Of a stretch of DNA of 64,000 nt, positions 36,110 through 50,700 are shown piece after piece. Position numbers and translations under genes: made by a program. Each line of letters starts with the position of its first letter. Position 1 is the stretch's first letter. The stretch is from NCBI GenBank assembly GCA_025738555.1, contig JAOVFP010000004.1, positions 4,092,001-4,156,000 of the forward strand, in the 5' to 3' direction. The notes beneath the pieces were generated by a model. That model did no database searches and was not told where the DNA came from. It worked only from the letters and a program-made list of their open reading frames with translations. Origin of the DNA: Cyathus striatus (taxonomy: Eukaryota > Basidiomycota > Agaricomycetes > Agaricales > Nidulariaceae).

Positions 36110-38947
36110 ATGGCAAATTCGCCACACTCGCCGCTACCGTACACTGGAGGAACCCCGGAGCCCTTAGACCTAAGCAGGTCTACCACTACCAGCTACACAG
36201 GGATGCCTAGCCATACCGAAGACACCAATCGGTTCAGCCAAAGCTCACAGAGCTCGAGTCGGAAAGGCTTTCGACATTCGACGCACCTAATCCCTGCACC
36301 TGCGCTACCAGCTGGGAAGCGATTCAGAACATTTGTTGGTCAATTCTTAGTCCACCTTTAAATCATGAAGAGCTGACATCTTTTGGATCAGGAACCATGG
36401 TACATGCATATCACTGTAGTTATCTTCGTACCACTGGTTATGCTATGTCTTGGAGCTGCTTTAGAGACCGCAACTATGATATCGGGAAGGAACCAAGGTA
36501 CGTTACGCACTTCCTCCATCATTCTACAGCATCACTAAATTGCTCGCTTTAGGGTTCCCGTGCCCCAGAAAAATGTGTTCGGAACCATTTCGACGCAGTT
36601 CCTACTGGTGCGTCCGTCGCCTTTGCTATCAACGATATCTTCAACTACTCACATGAGTATTTTTTCTTCGCGCAGTCTTTCTTCCCTACAGTGTAAGCCA
36701 TGCATGTCTTTATTGCGATTGGTATGGTCTATTTAATGTGCGACGGTTATGTAGACTAATTATACCCTTCGCATTTGTGTGGCGCGAACTCGATTGGACT
36801 TTACGATGGTACCAAGTAGGTCCAGATCGCTTTCATCGGTAACGCGCTATTGCTTATTTACTAGCCTTACGTGGTGTTGTGGAACGGCAACGCTAAAGCG
36901 GAGGAAAGCTTGCTACTGGATTATGTGCGTGCCTATAGTGGTCTTTCTCCCGCATCAAAGTTGTTCTAAGGTATATTATTCCAGGTGGAACTAGGGTACG
37001 ACCTAGCAGTACGATATCGAACTTTCACTACCCTAACTTTTGATTTCAAAGGCCTTTCCTGGGCATGTTCCGTGCGCTCAGATACAAACACCGACTCATC
37101 TTCTGGTCGTCATTAACCGCTATGGCGACATATATATTCCAGCCATTAAGTTGGTCTGCTCCGTCTATTACATGTCCAACTTCTCATATTTCATGTAGCT
37201 GGCTCTGTTTTCCAGCTACGCTATAACCCACAGTCATGGGGTAGGCTGTCTTTCTTGTCTTATCGATCGTGCACTAATAAGACATTCGAAGGCTCAAACG
37301 TTACGAGCATTAGGCAAATAGGTTTATCGCCAGATATCCTCGACTTGAATGCTTTTGCTGCCTCAGCCGGGTTTGCAGAAGCTGCTGCATTCAATAATTT
37401 GGACGATCCCCCATTTGTGCATGGGGGCTGGGCAACCGCTGAATTTATAGTGCGATATTGTATGCAGTCGTCCGTCTGCTCGAACTCACTGCTTATACTA
37501 GTTTCCCACTGACGCATTTTTGAATGGCTCGATGACCGTGAACACTACAGGAATCCAAACTAAGGTGAACTGCGCCAATCCAGCCTCGACAACTGTGCAA
37601 CCTCTGGATGGCGATAGTTTCAATATTTCTTACACCTCGACCGACGGATGCATTCCTGATGGTACAGTAATCGACGCCAACGTGAGCCGTAGAACTTCTT
37701 TTCTACTCTGTTGTGCTAATGGAGTCATAGATCGCAAGCCAACAGTACGGCGTGGTTGATGCAGGATGTCCTGATGCTGCATCTTTGAATATCACTTTTC
37801 GACCAGTCATGTTTTGGTGGGGTGGGTTTGTAACACTATAGAACCATGCTTACAGCTGCATTTTATGCAGGTACTTCCATATTCGAGATGATAATAATCA
37901 AGGAGAGGCAAAGGGGGTATTTTGCAAGCCCACTATTGCAGCTACCCAAGTCACGGCATCTGCTGGACTGTCTGACGGCAAGCTGTTAAACAACGTGTCA
38001 TTCAGCGGGAATTATGTTACCGAAAATAATGTCACCGGTGGTGAATTAGGCGGAAAGGCATTTAACGGGTGAATACTACTTCTTATTTTTGGTTCGTAGT
38101 GTTAATCCTGAGGTGTTTGCAGGGTATTGTTCGATAATAGCACTGATCCTTTTATCCAAGCGCGATCCATCGCAATCAAGGGAGGTATTCCTGGCGCCGT
38201 TTTCCGGCTCGCTTCGCAAAAAGGATTACAAGCAACATTTGATTTACCCAACGGCCTTCTAGATCTCACAAGCACAGTATATGTACGTAGCTTGCTAACG
38301 TATTGTTGCATCTGGTCTAACAAAACGGGTTGTGATAGACCCAGCACCTTTCCTTGGCTGCCAAAACAAACTTCTTTCTCGGTCAAAACAGCACATTGCC
38401 TGCAGAGATGACAGCGTTTCTTCCAAGGCTAGTAATAGAGTACGTAATTCCTCCATATGATGTTTTTAGTACCCCGTATTCAAAAAGATTGACTTTCGAC
38501 ATTCGCAGCCCATTCCCGGCGCACACTCTCGCTATCGCGCTCTTCTTGATTGGGCTGATAGGCATTTTCCTACATATTTTTGCGCGTAGGCAAAGAAGGA
38601 AGCTTCTTCTTTCCGCACCGCCTGGCAGTATTGCGTCCATAGTGGCTCTAACATCTAGGTCCGGGTTTGGCGAACTCCTTCTGCCCTATGATGATGAGCA
38701 TACCCTGGAGAAGAAGCTTGACGGCTTACGATTCCGCCTTGACAGACGAACGGGTGCAATTGTGGCAGAGGATGAAGAGCTGTTCGAGTATGGAATGGAA
38801 GGAGACGACGCAAAGCTGTCACTATTGGGAAATCAGCGGCAGAGGCCGGCGAGTATCCCACATACACCTTCATCTAGTCAGCTAGCCTATCAGACCGCTG
38901 CAGGATATCCGCCATGGGTAGGCCCGGTGAAATCTTATAACCCTTGA
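36110..38947 (+). CDS. DUF3433-family multi-pass membrane protein
   Basis: Large fungal integral membrane protein of unknown function resembling the DUF3433 family. A Ser/Thr/Pro-rich cytoplasmic N-terminus (MANSPHSPLPYTGGTPEPLD) precedes the first membrane helix (HITVVIFVPLVMLCLGAALE). A short exon with FFPT leads to LIIPFAFVWRELDWTLRWYQ, the hallmark PYVVLWNGNAKAEESLLLDY and LGPFLGMFRALRYKHRLIFW. SSLTAMATYIFQPL is another helix. A long Asn-glycosylatable outside region (several NxT/S) includes SNVTSIRQIGL, AGCPDAASLNITF and FDNSTDP. A last helix, AHTLAIALFLIGLIGIFLHI, is followed by a basic stop-transfer FARRQRRK and a cytoplasmic tail ending GPVKSYNP. Roughly ten introns splice in frame, so it appears functional. 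The exons between 36660 and 37060 are the least certain. Confidence 0.78.
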
Positions 38948-40258
38948 AAGTTTTATGCTTCCGTCCCGAAAGCCTCTATCTTGTACTCTTTACTATATGG
39001 ATATTTGGACTTGTATAATGGACAGTTAGAGTGTTTTGTTCACCTGCGTCTTGTTTATCATTGCATTTTTTTAACAGAGGTGTCATGGTTTGCTGATTAA
39101 TATCCCATAACTAATTGCCAGGAAAAAGGTGAGATAGATGAATGAAACACGTACTTAGTACGTAGTAATATGCCAGATTTATATTTTTGTTCTTCGATTC
39201 TGAGCAACAATACTGGAACTGAAGAACTAGACAAGTTCTAGCAATAGGATGTCAACAATAACATCTCCCAAAGGAAAGAACCTTGTGGAAACTAGTTATC
39301 GAATACCAAAATCAATCAAGCTCTATTTGCGGTAGCACGGAGACATCAGTCGGATTTTCAGCACGCGCTGCCTCGAGGGAAACTGATACTCGGGGGTTTA
39401 ATGCAAACGCCCCAACTCCTTCCATACCCGTAAATGGATGCATTGGTAGTATTGACACAATACAACTTATTAGCATCAGTCCTATGCGAGTTCTTGGCAA
39501 ATAGCGCATAACATCGACAATGACGACGCATATGTTTCTCGAGCGTTTAGAGCTTTGAGATAAGTATCTCACGTCTCCGGATCGCAGACGTCACGGGGTA
39601 AACTTGTGGGTGAGTATTACTATTTTCCTAGTCAGTTTGCAGGAACCTGGAAATTACCTGTCGTAAGAGAGCATGCACTAACCTCAGATCGAAAGAGAAA
39701 AAGCTTGGAGTGCTCCACAGACGTGCCTATCTGTCTGATACAGCGTGACGAGATTGAGAGCTATTGAGGGACATCGTAAGAAACGCGAGGGATGACTCAG
39801 TCGTCTCTGTCGTCCTCGGTGGTGCATCGTTGATTGCCGTAGCCGAATCGAAGGATACAGGGCGCTTGTTCCAAGTGGAAATTCAATAATAACCACTAAC
39901 CGGGACGACGCGCAAGTTACATCGTTACCTTAAGGCAGCAGTTACCTACGAAAAATTTAGTCACTATCATTGCAAGAGTTCTCTCCTCTTCGAGGATACG
40001 AGGATATACCTAGTATATATCTCACTTTTGTTGCGCCTACACCGGCAGTGTGACTACCAACAGTTCCAATTAAAATTTCGAACTCACCATATTGTCATAT
40101 AAGCCGCGTTTCAGCCGCCTCGGAGAGTTCCCTATCGCTGGATCAAAGAAAACTGAGAGTCTTCTTTTGGCAATACGACCTTCGTCGTATCGACATGGGC
40201 CGAAGGAAGAAACATAAAACTATTTGTTTTCGGAGTTTTAAGGATAAGCCTTCAACCA
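38948..40258. other. Intergenic, no gene seen
   Basis: No supported coding region between the DUF3433 gene and the first hydrophobin. Confidence 0.45.
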
Positions 40259-40299
40259 GATAAAAGACCAACGCAACTAACACGATCTTCAGTCGAACA
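40259..40299 (+). promoter_or_regulatory. Core promoter of hydrophobin 1 (TATA-like plus TCTTCAGTCGAACA)
   Basis: GATAAAAG (40259-40266) lies 27 bp before the 14-mer TCTTCAGTCGAACA (40286-40299), itself 32 bp before the ATG. The same 14-mer stands 28 bp after TATAAAAG upstream of hydrophobin 3. The spacing suits a TATA box and a transcription start. Confidence 0.5.
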
Positions 40300-40331
40300 C
40301 ATCTCAAGTTCAGCTACTTACCTTCTTAACA

Positions 40332-40846
40332 ATGTTCTCCCGCGTCTACTCTATTTTCTTGTTTGCGCTCTTCGCTTTGCCACTCCTTGCGGCCGCCAGT
40401 GCCATCTCCCGTGATGGACAGTGCTCGACTGGTGCAATCCAGTGCTGCAACGAAACTCAGAGTGTAAGTGTTACAAGTGTACCACCCCAGAGTTTTGGGA
40501 AATGTTTGCTTATACAATATTCTTACAGTCCACCAACTTGAGCAACCCTGTCACAGCATTGCTCGGCCTCCTTGGTGTCGTTGTCGGCGACATTACCGCG
40601 CTTGTGGGCCGTGAGTAATGTAGAACATTTAGAGGAGACTGTCATTAACGTTTGTTCAACAGTCAATTGCTCTCCCATCTCCGTCATTGGCGTTGGAGGC
40701 AACTCCTGCACTGCTCAACCAGTCTGCTGCACCAACAACAGCTTCGTGAGTAGAATTTATTTCGTATTGAATTATAATATTTACTTACTGGATTACAGAA
40801 TGGCCTTATTGCCCTTGGGTGTACCCCCATCAACATCAACCTTTAA
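40332..40846 (+). CDS. Class I hydrophobin 1
   Basis: Small secreted, self-assembling surface protein that makes amphipathic layers on hyphae and fruiting bodies. A signal peptide ([20 protein letters not shown]) leads to the mature part with eight cysteines in class I order: QC, then CC in AIQCCNE, C in [11 protein letters not shown] in [11 protein letters not shown] in VCCTNN and C in [13 protein letters not shown]. About 114 residues, four exons, introns at about 40464-40528, 40613-40667 and 40747-40798. It is the shortest of the three paralogues, having almost no spacer between signal peptide and first Cys. All four exons join without stops. The function is a firm family inference; the stage of expression is unknown. 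Confidence 0.93.
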
Positions 40847-41748
40847 GTTGAAATACAAGAGTAGCATACATGACATGGGAAAGGACAGCGAGCATTATCC
40901 AGTGCCATTCTAGTAGACGTAGTTCCGAATGAAAGTGTTCGATTTGGCGCACATTACGCAGCATAACGTTTCGTTTGATGAGAGTTCAATTGGCGCCTAG
41001 ATCCTCTACGGAAAGGCAGCAAAGCGAAATTTGAGCAGCGGAACCTTGGTGATTGCTTGGTAAAGTTCCAGGACCAGTAGCAATAAAGAAAGCTCTAGTA
41101 AATGAAAATAAAAATAGACGCAATTTCTTTTCTTGTTAAAGCCTGGACTTTGGTTGTTATGTTTAACTTGCGAAGCCACGATATTGATAAGATCAGAAGC
41201 TGATCAAACTGAGACCCAGAGAAGATCTGCAGGTCTCTATGTTTGCCAGGTATTTGTACTAGAGGTTAAAGATAAACAAGTTCTAGGTAAACAACATATA
41301 GTGCGCGCTCGGTCGAATCACTAGTAGGATTCACTACATATCATGTAACATTCATCACTTGTTGATCACTGTCCATGTCACTTGTATTTATGAGATTTGT
41401 CTCATACCTTACCACTTAGGTATGCCTACAGTTTATGACAGTAATATGTTGACCAGTGCGAGGCACGCCGCAGACATGAATGTCAATTTTTGGCCAATGA
41501 TTAAATTGGTTCGGGTAGCATATGCACCTCTCAAGTTGCGTTATGCCGCCACTGACTTAAAGCACTTCGGCACACAGTAATTTTCAACTTCTGATTCCCA
41601 TGTCGGTCCAATTGGCCTAACAACATCAACATTTTTGATGGCACTCGGCCTCCGTATTGTCAACATCCTCAAGTAATGGCGGCACGGTACTACCTCCTAA
41701 AGTCCATCCCTGCACAGTTACCTCTCCTGCCAAGCACTTATCAAAGGG
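40847..41748. other. Intergenic, no gene seen
   Basis: Between hydrophobins 1 and 2; short frames only, none convincing. Confidence 0.45.
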
Positions 41749-41757
41749 ATATAAACG
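41749..41757 (+). promoter_or_regulatory. TATA box of hydrophobin 2
   Basis: GATATAAAC, 48 bp before the ATG of hydrophobin 2. Unlike hydrophobins 1 and 3, the TCTTCAGTCGAACA motif is absent downstream. Confidence 0.4.
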
Positions 41758-41804
41758 ACCACATTTTTCAGGTTGTTCATCAACTCTCCTTGAGGCCTTT
41801 GAAG

Positions 41805-42380
41805 ATGTTCTCTCGCATTGCTTCTGCCTTCATCTTTGCCTTGCTTGTATTCACCGTTCTTGCGGCTGCCACCAGTACGGTGACCATTGCTGTAGGTATT
41901 CGTGTTCTTAATGCTCCGTATATCTCGTTACCTTGTTTCCTAGCCTCAACCTACCAGCACTCTCCCCGCGAGTCAATGCGGCACCGGAAACCTGCAGTGT
42001 TGCAATGCCCTGGAGCGGGTTAGTACCATAAATAACAGCAGGCATTTGTTCTTGCTGACCAGCTGTCACTAGTCTGATGGATCACTCGTTGGAACCCTTC
42101 TTGGTCTTCTTGGTGTAGTTCTCCAAGGAGTTGAGGCCCTTGTGTAAGTTCTCCAGACGGACGCAACTGAACGTGACACTGAATTATTTCTAGTGGTATT
42201 ACCTGCTCGCCTATCGATATACTTGGTATTGGTCAGAACTCGTGCCATTCTCAGCCTGTTTGCTGCCAGAACAATAACTTCGTACGCTTATCCTTTCAAA
42301 CTCTGATAACTTTTCTAATGTAAGAATAAAAGAGTGGGATCATTGCCATTGGCTGCGTTCCCATTAACATTAACCTTTAG
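41805..42380 (+). CDS. Class I hydrophobin 2
   Basis: Signal peptide MFSRIASAFIFALLVFTVLA followed by AATSTVTIA, then after an intron PQPTSTLPASQCGTGNLQCC. The eight-Cys class I pattern continues with GITCSPIDILGIGQNSC, QPVCCQNN and GIIAIGCVPININL (TAG at 42378-42380). About 122 residues in five exons, with exon boundaries at the same protein positions as hydrophobin 3, including the phase-2 junction within LVGITCS. A hydrophobic loop ([20 protein letters not shown]) between Cys3 and Cys4 is typical. It is a paralogue of its neighbours by tandem expansion. Confidence 0.93.
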
Positions 42381-45300
42381 GAGAGTGCGATGATGAAAGT
42401 CAGACAATTGTCAATAACCGGGTCACTGTATGCTTTGATTAATGTACTGGTCGATAGTTAATTAGTGATTGGTTGTTGAAACAAATTCGTGGATTGTATT
42501 CCGAGATTGCTCATAGTTGACTCTCAGCGGATTAAATCGATTGGAAATGATTTAACATGATTTTCAACCTTCTTACGAGTCGAAATCTAGGTATGAAATA
42601 TAAGTAAAGGTATGTATGTCTGCATTTCAAATTATTTTGGTTGCTTGATATGTGCATATTCATTTCCTCAGGTATATTCCTGTTCCAACTACTGCAGTAC
42701 TCCGCTTTGATTCTGACCATTTACACGAGCAAGTAGATTCCGATACTCGAAGCAAATGACAACCTTGACATCACATTGAGTAGTTCACGCTTGGTTCACG
42801 CAATTGACAGCTTAGCAAACACCCTATCCTGCAGGGTCTTGATGCTGCTTCATCGCTACGAACATGGATCACAGGATTGGTGAATTATACGCGGATTTTG
42901 TCCTCCGACCTTGTTAAGCGCTTTATAAGCGCCAAAATCCGCCGCAGGCGCTTAAGTAAAAGATCCTATGTATAAAGTAATGTATGAACTAAAAAAATTA
43001 ATACTTGTCTGTCTATAAAGTAGTCGGAAGTTCCTTTATTCTGTTACAAAAAACTTCCGCATTTGGTCAATACATAAGCTTCTCGCTCCCTCACTTTTCG
43101 ACTTATAGCCGATGAAAACACAAATCCAACACAAATCTTCGTCTTTTCTTGTCTCTTTCTTTCATCTTTAAACTTTTACATTGTTTAGTATTGTCTATAG
43201 ATTTCACGTTTGAGCGGTGTCGTGGTTCTCATTCTGGTCGCGAGTTCCTTCCCACTACTGCTCCTGCTTATTTTTGTGATGCGAGCTCGAGTAATTGGAA
43301 TCAGGACATGCAACAGTTGGATAAAAATGTTACCCTGATCTTATTTGCGCAGAACTTTGTTGACTCTGTACCATTTCGGACAAAAAACAGGGCTGTTGTA
43401 CTCAAATTTGGTGATAACTATGGGAGCTCATGTACATGATGCGCTCTTTTGAGAATGAGCAGGGTCATCTTGTAGTTTGTAAGCAACAAGGGGTGCTCTG
43501 CGCGGCGGCGCCGGACTACTCAATTGTACGCGGACAGTGAATGGTACCTCCTTCTGCGTGCCATTCCATACGCGGACTGTCCTCCGACATAGGTCCAAAA
43601 GTCCCAAAATATACGCGGATCGGTATCATACCTCTATGGGCGCTTTCGGGGGTCCTATCACAGGCAGACTGCCGCAGACAGGATTGTTACACTCAGCGTC
43701 TTCTCCATATGATCGTCATTCACCCTATTGGTAATAGAGGCACTGAGGCAGACGAAGAGAAACCCGCATTTGTCTAAATGAATACTAATAATAGGCATGA
43801 TTAATTTTGAACAGCCATCTTCACGGAAAACATATCTGCGCAACTGCTTCCAATCCCACGGGTCGGGTCAGGCTGTCGAGAACTCGAAGCATGCTAAAGT
43901 ATGGCGTCTGTAAATATGCTACAATAAATCTCCATTTCCGTAAGCCGATATCGTTCAGGATTGGTGGAATGAAAAGTTGTTGGAGACAATCCAGATAATT
44001 CGGATGGGTTTAAACTTTATGTTAAGTAACCAATGGTGATTACTCCCAGCTCTCACGGCGCAGCAGGGAAGGAGCCTGAAGTGGCATTCATATCTTTGAT
44101 TTTATTGGATGTCGGCTCAGTGTAGTGAACACGTTAGCCAATCGGTTGCGAATGAAGAGGAGCGCTTGCGCCCAGTACTCTTCCCCAACAAGATAGCTAA
44201 AACAAAACAATGCATCCAGTGCCTCCGCGGACAAGATGAATACTTATCCGAAGAAAATGAAAGAATAAATGTCGGAAGGAGATAGAAGATTCGTTCACAT
44301 GGTCAAGGTACAGGACTAGCAGGTGATGAAGAGAGCCAGGAAAGTCAGCCAATGAAATGTCGTTCGAATGGATAAAACAGGCTAGGTGAAAAAGACCTGG
44401 GATTAGCTAAGAGTACTGGACAAGGGAAGGGCCCCACCTCGGGTTGAAGTTATGAAATAGCTTCAACAGTGTTGTCTCCGTATGATCATCGACTAAGTAG
44501 GAACTTCACGCGAGCAGGAGTCCTTAATTACCCGCAACAGTGTCCGCCATGAACGCTGTCACCCGCTAACATACGGTCGTGCATGGCTAAGTCCTCAAGT
44601 AAGTATGGTCAACCAGCCTGTTAAAGTGATTCACAGAGGTCCCCACGTCATCAAGAGAGCTCGAAGGTAAGAGCACAATAATTATCCTAAGTAGTTTGAC
44701 AATGGTATAATTTATTGGTCTAGGCTTCCATGAGCTGCCTTTCTCCTTCATGCTGCGAAGTCGGCGTCGATCTGCTGGCATGACGTGAATCCTAGGCAAG
44801 GCTATGGGTCAAGTTAATCATCTATCTTTCATCTTCCTTTTGAGGCATATTTAGGCAATTTGACTTTTTCCTGCTGCTGAAAGATACTGTCGTCGCGGCA
44901 TGGAAACGTGGAAAGATGCTTAAACGTTATTCTAAAGCGTGGCGCAATTATAGTCCACGTTACATCGATGATATGTAAGTCGGAGTGGGCACGATTTTTC
45001 AGGATAGGTTGAATGTGCAGGACCCAAAACCAAAAATTGCATAAATTCTTGAGCAGTGGGAGATTACGTATAGGCAGCGGACAATCTTTCGGATAAAGAA
45101 GTGAGTTCCAGCTCACACGGGCACCTTAATTTCATAGCGTTGAGACCGATAGCTGTGACTGGTATTCGTAAAAAAAAAAGAGGACGAGGGGAGACAAGTT
45201 GAGTCGGTTTGTTGGGGGGCCGAAAGTAGCGAGCACGTTGTGTGCACGCGCCACCCGGGGTGTCAATCTGACTTTGAAATTTTCAAGTACCCTTTGCCCG

Positions 45301-45539
45301 ACTGCTTTTACATTTTCGCCCCCGTGTTCAAACCACCTCCTTGAACGACAGTACTTCTTTCCATTCCCTTATTCTTTAATTCTTCATGTAAGTACTCTGT
45401 TCTCATTTTATTCATTTGTTGGCTGCGATCTGCTGCGTTTTGTATGGCCTTATGTGCTACAGCGTGCGGTTTTGGCGTGATTTCTTTGTCGTACCACTTT
45501 TAGTAGCCCTTCAGATTGCTGATACGTGTCATCCATAGC
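42381..45539. other. Intergenic between hydrophobin 2 and beta-tubulin
   Basis: About 3.2 kb without a recognisable gene. Short palindromic scraps such as AAGCGC...GCGCTT occur near 42920-42955. A 96-codon + frame at 43149-43439 has no family signal. The CT-rich leader of beta-tubulin starts near 45300. Confidence 0.45.
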
Positions 45540-47434
<1,895 letters not shown>

Positions 47435-48834
47435 TTTACTCAATTCCTCTTTTGCTTGTCGCGCTCTCTTTCTCTTCATGAAAATGGGGATTCCCTTATT
47501 GATGCTACATCATTATACCACTCATCTTGTTCTCATCGTTATTAGTCACCCTCAGTTTACGAATCTACCCTAACAGCATGTCTTTGATGAATTCTCGTGT
47601 TTTCGCCACTCCTTATTTTTTCCTGCGGATGTCTCAACTAAATGCAATGCCTTCTTAATTAGCCTCATTCTAAGGAGTAACTGTCGATGTATTCTTGTTA
47701 GACCATTTGGGAATGTGCAGTGTACAGTTGTGCACCGACTGTTATTCCGAGAAAATCGTCCGGTTGACCGTCTTCAAGCTTAAAAGGTGCTCAGCATGTG
47801 ACTGAAAATAGCTAACCGGGGTGTGACACTGATAGACTCGAAGCGAGTTATTAATAATTATTGTAACCTTGTGCTTGTTCTCTCTACCTGTTCATGTCGC
47901 TCTCCGATGTACTTACCATTTCTCATTCAATCTCGTTGCGCAGGAAAATGGCGTACTACCGCACACCTATCAGAACAGTACTCACACGTTATGTCTCGTC
48001 TGATTTGTACGCTATGGTTCAGTGCCTTTGGACGGTTCTGACCAACCAATCTTTTTCGACTATTGCCCATTCTCATAGTATCTAAAATTGCTGTCTTCTG
48101 GACAAACTCTTGACTTTTGAAAGGCCTAGATTTAATATGGAGCCTTTAGAACTTGCAGCATTTCGCTGGTGATGGTCTGGAATTCGCGCAAAACGAGCAC
48201 AAAACATCTTCTACACTTTCGCGTTTCCCCTTGCTGTCGTTTTTGTGGAGTGGGAAGGAGGCAGAGTAACCAGCCGCCTTTCGACCGCCTTTCCATCATG
48301 AAAAGTGGAAGGGTCAACGTAACGCCTGGTTTCGAATGTCATGTTTTTCTCTCGGAGGCGCTGCAATAAACTTTCTTTGGATTTGCCCGGTCATCTGCTG
48401 GGATATCTGCTGATCATCATTGGCTGCTCAATTCCTCCTCGTTGTGCGAATCATCATCTGTTTGGGGATCATTCTCGATCACACTTGTCATATTGACACG
48501 ACTTACTTCATTGGTCTCCCAGGTATGTCACAATATACCGCTTCCTGATAGTTATGCTGATGGGATTTTAACGTAGTTCACACCGGTCAACGGAAATGCT
48601 ATTCACAGATCCGGAAGAATGGATGTCATCGACAAAAAAACTCAGTAACAGTTTCTGCTATACGGCCGATTACAATACAGTTCCCCATGTGCACTCATCG
48701 ATGACGATGTAGTTCAAGTAAGGGAAATAGCAACATTTTGCCAGGGTTGCCGATTCTTGAACTTTTGCGTATGTTCCAAGTTTGAATCGCAATTATTCCT
48801 CCTTCCGGACAGTAGAATTCGGGGCCTCGAAAGG
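47435..48834. other. Intergenic, no gene seen
   Basis: 3' flank of beta-tubulin and upstream region of hydrophobin 3; no supported coding sequence. Confidence 0.45.
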
Positions 48835-48876
48835 TATAAAAGCTACTTGCATTCATCAGGCCTCTTCAGTCGAACA
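48835..48876 (+). promoter_or_regulatory. Core promoter of hydrophobin 3 (TATAAAAG plus TCTTCAGTCGAACA)
   Basis: TATAAAAG at 48835-48842 is followed 28 bp later by TCTTCAGTCGAACA (48863-48876), identical over 14 bases to the motif before hydrophobin 1. The motif lies 43 bp before the ATG and is a likely transcription start element. Confidence 0.55.
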
Positions 48877-48919
48877 AGACATTCTACCTGTTCTACAGCT
48901 CCTTCTCATACTCTCAAAG

Positions 48920-49589
48920 ATGTTTTCACGTCTCTCTGCTGCCATCGTCTATGCCTTCTTGGCTTTCACGCTCCTTGCGGTCGCCACCCCCAATGGTCAG
49001 CCAACGTAGGTTATCGACGCGTCATGCGTGAAATTATACCTGACAATATGGATTGCAGCAAACCGCCCACTACCACCACTGTGACGAAGCCCATCACTAC
49101 CACCGTTCCGGTCACCACCACCGTCACCTTCACCGCGGTAAGGAACTCGGATTGTCATTGACCTCGTGTTCTAACGCTACTTCTTGCGACAGCCTCCTAC
49201 CACCACTACCATCGCGCCTTCTCAGTGCAACACGGGATCCATTCAATGCTGCGATTCCGTCCAGTCTGCTAGCTCCAGCGCTGTCAGTTCTTTGGTTGGA
49301 CTTCTCGGCGTCGTTATCCAGGATCTTACTGTCCTTGTGTACGTACTTGATGTTGGTGCTTCATGGTATTGTCATTAACCGCGAAAAATCGATAGTGGTA
49401 TTACGTGCTCTCCTCTCAGCATCGTTGGCATCGGTGGTAACTCTTGCACTGCCCAGCCCGTCTGCTGCGAGAACAATAGCTTCGTGAGTACCTTCTCCTT
49501 TCTCAATATTACATCCGGCGATTCTAATCATTCCCCTAAAGAACGGCCTCATTGCCATCGGATGCACACCCATCAACATCAACCTCTAA
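48920..49589 (+). CDS. Class I hydrophobin 3 with Thr-rich spacer
   Basis: Signal peptide [20 protein letters not shown], then a long threonine-rich spacer ([36 protein letters not shown]) split over two exons. The class I eight-Cys core follows: [52 protein letters not shown], then TAA at 49587-49589. About 148 residues, six exons. Thr-rich N-terminal spacers are known O-mannosylation sites in hydrophobins such as SC3 and alter the hydrophilic face. The first intron (about 49007-49059) must be placed after GQPAC-type donor sequence to avoid a stop, which fixes the model. It is a paralogue of the two hydrophobins at 40-42 kb. Confidence 0.93.
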
Positions 49590-50301
49590 GCTCCCTCTGT
49601 CCGGATGGGTTTGTGTACCGTGCATAAAGATTCCTTTGACAAAGCAGTGGATCTTTCCGGGGGTGCATACCATGTAGAACTTCAATTTCTTTCCTGTCTT
49701 GTTCTTTTCTGTTACGAAATATGATGATGTTTCTTTTTTGACTCTTTTCTTCATCTGATACGCGATTGAGATGTGTTTAAGTGTGAACAATACGTTGAAG
49801 TGCGTCATTGCTGTCAATGATATTCCTGAACCACGTTGTAAATATCTTCATGTGGGTTGCCTGCCTAGTTTGGACCCTCGGACCTCGCGTGTCTTTGCAG
49901 GACTTATTCTTCGGACAGATGCGCCGTCTTCACGACCAACTTCGACTTTCCGGGTAAGGGTTTGACAGGAGGTTCGACGATTCAATTGGCATAATTGAAG
50001 ACACGGCATTGTCTTCTCGGGTATCGTTTTTCATTTTTTCTTTGATGATCATCGCGGGGACAATACCTCGGCGACATCCCTTGTAATACAGTGCATCTAC
50101 AAATCAATGCGTTTATGACGTCACATCCCTGTGCGAATTTATTAACCCTCGTTGTACTTCAAGGATAGATGTGCACACATTATCATGTGCCTTTTTTAGA
50201 TGTTTGAAGGAGCGATAAATGATGTCATTGTATTGGTGCCTTACATTAAAGTCAGCATCAACAGCAGGTACGGACTTCCCAGTGTTAGTTTTCCGTTAAC
50301 A
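49590..50301. other. Intergenic, no gene seen
   Basis: 3' flank of hydrophobin 3; nothing supported. Confidence 0.45.
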
Positions 50302-50700
50302 ATGGGGTACGCCGTCGATCTTTTGAGATGATGTTTCTGCGGGAATCGTTACTGAGTTGTTCTGCAGGGCAATCGTATCATGCATAGGTGGTGAGTTTGT
50401 CGATTCGAGCAGTGTTTTCTCTCTAATTCTAACAATGTTGACATCGGTAGGTATTTTTGAGTGCATAGGGGACGCGATAATGTGTGTCATTGGTGCAATT
50501 GCAGGCTGCTTGGAGTGTATTGTTGGATGTATGACCATTCTTTTTTCTACCATTGATGGTTTTTCCTAAGTTCGCAACTCCAAACAGCCATAGCTGGCTT
50601 TATAGCCTCTGTAGTGGATTGCCTCACATGTGGATGTTGCCGGTAAGTTCCCTGGGATTCGTCATCAGCTGAGCTTCTTTCTGACAGGTCATATATATAA
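50302..50700 (+). CDS. Tiny Cys/Gly/Ile-rich hydrophobic protein with a 5-nt first exon
   Basis: Best model has five exons. ATGGG (50302-50306) is joined to GGCAATCGTATCATGCATAG... from 50368. Then after about 60 bp of intron come an exon GIFECIGDAIMCVIGAIAGC/LECIVGCMTILFSTID, an exon AIAGFIASVVDCLTCGCCR, and a last exon coding SYI and TAA (50698-50700). This gives a roughly 67-residue protein starting MGAIVSCIG, nearly all hydrophobic with evenly spaced Gly/Ala and Cys, ending in a CxxCxCC cluster. All four introns are GT-AG and preserve frame. Similar tiny MG...-starting proteins, I believe, are common as uncharacterised Agaricomycete proteins; I know no function. A membrane-inserted helix pair is likely. 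Confidence 0.58.

Noticed and set aside
43149..43439. 96-codon + frame between hydrophobin 2 and tubulin
   Set aside because: A hydrophobic start could mimic a signal peptide, but no Cys pattern, homologous paralogue or exon structure supports it.
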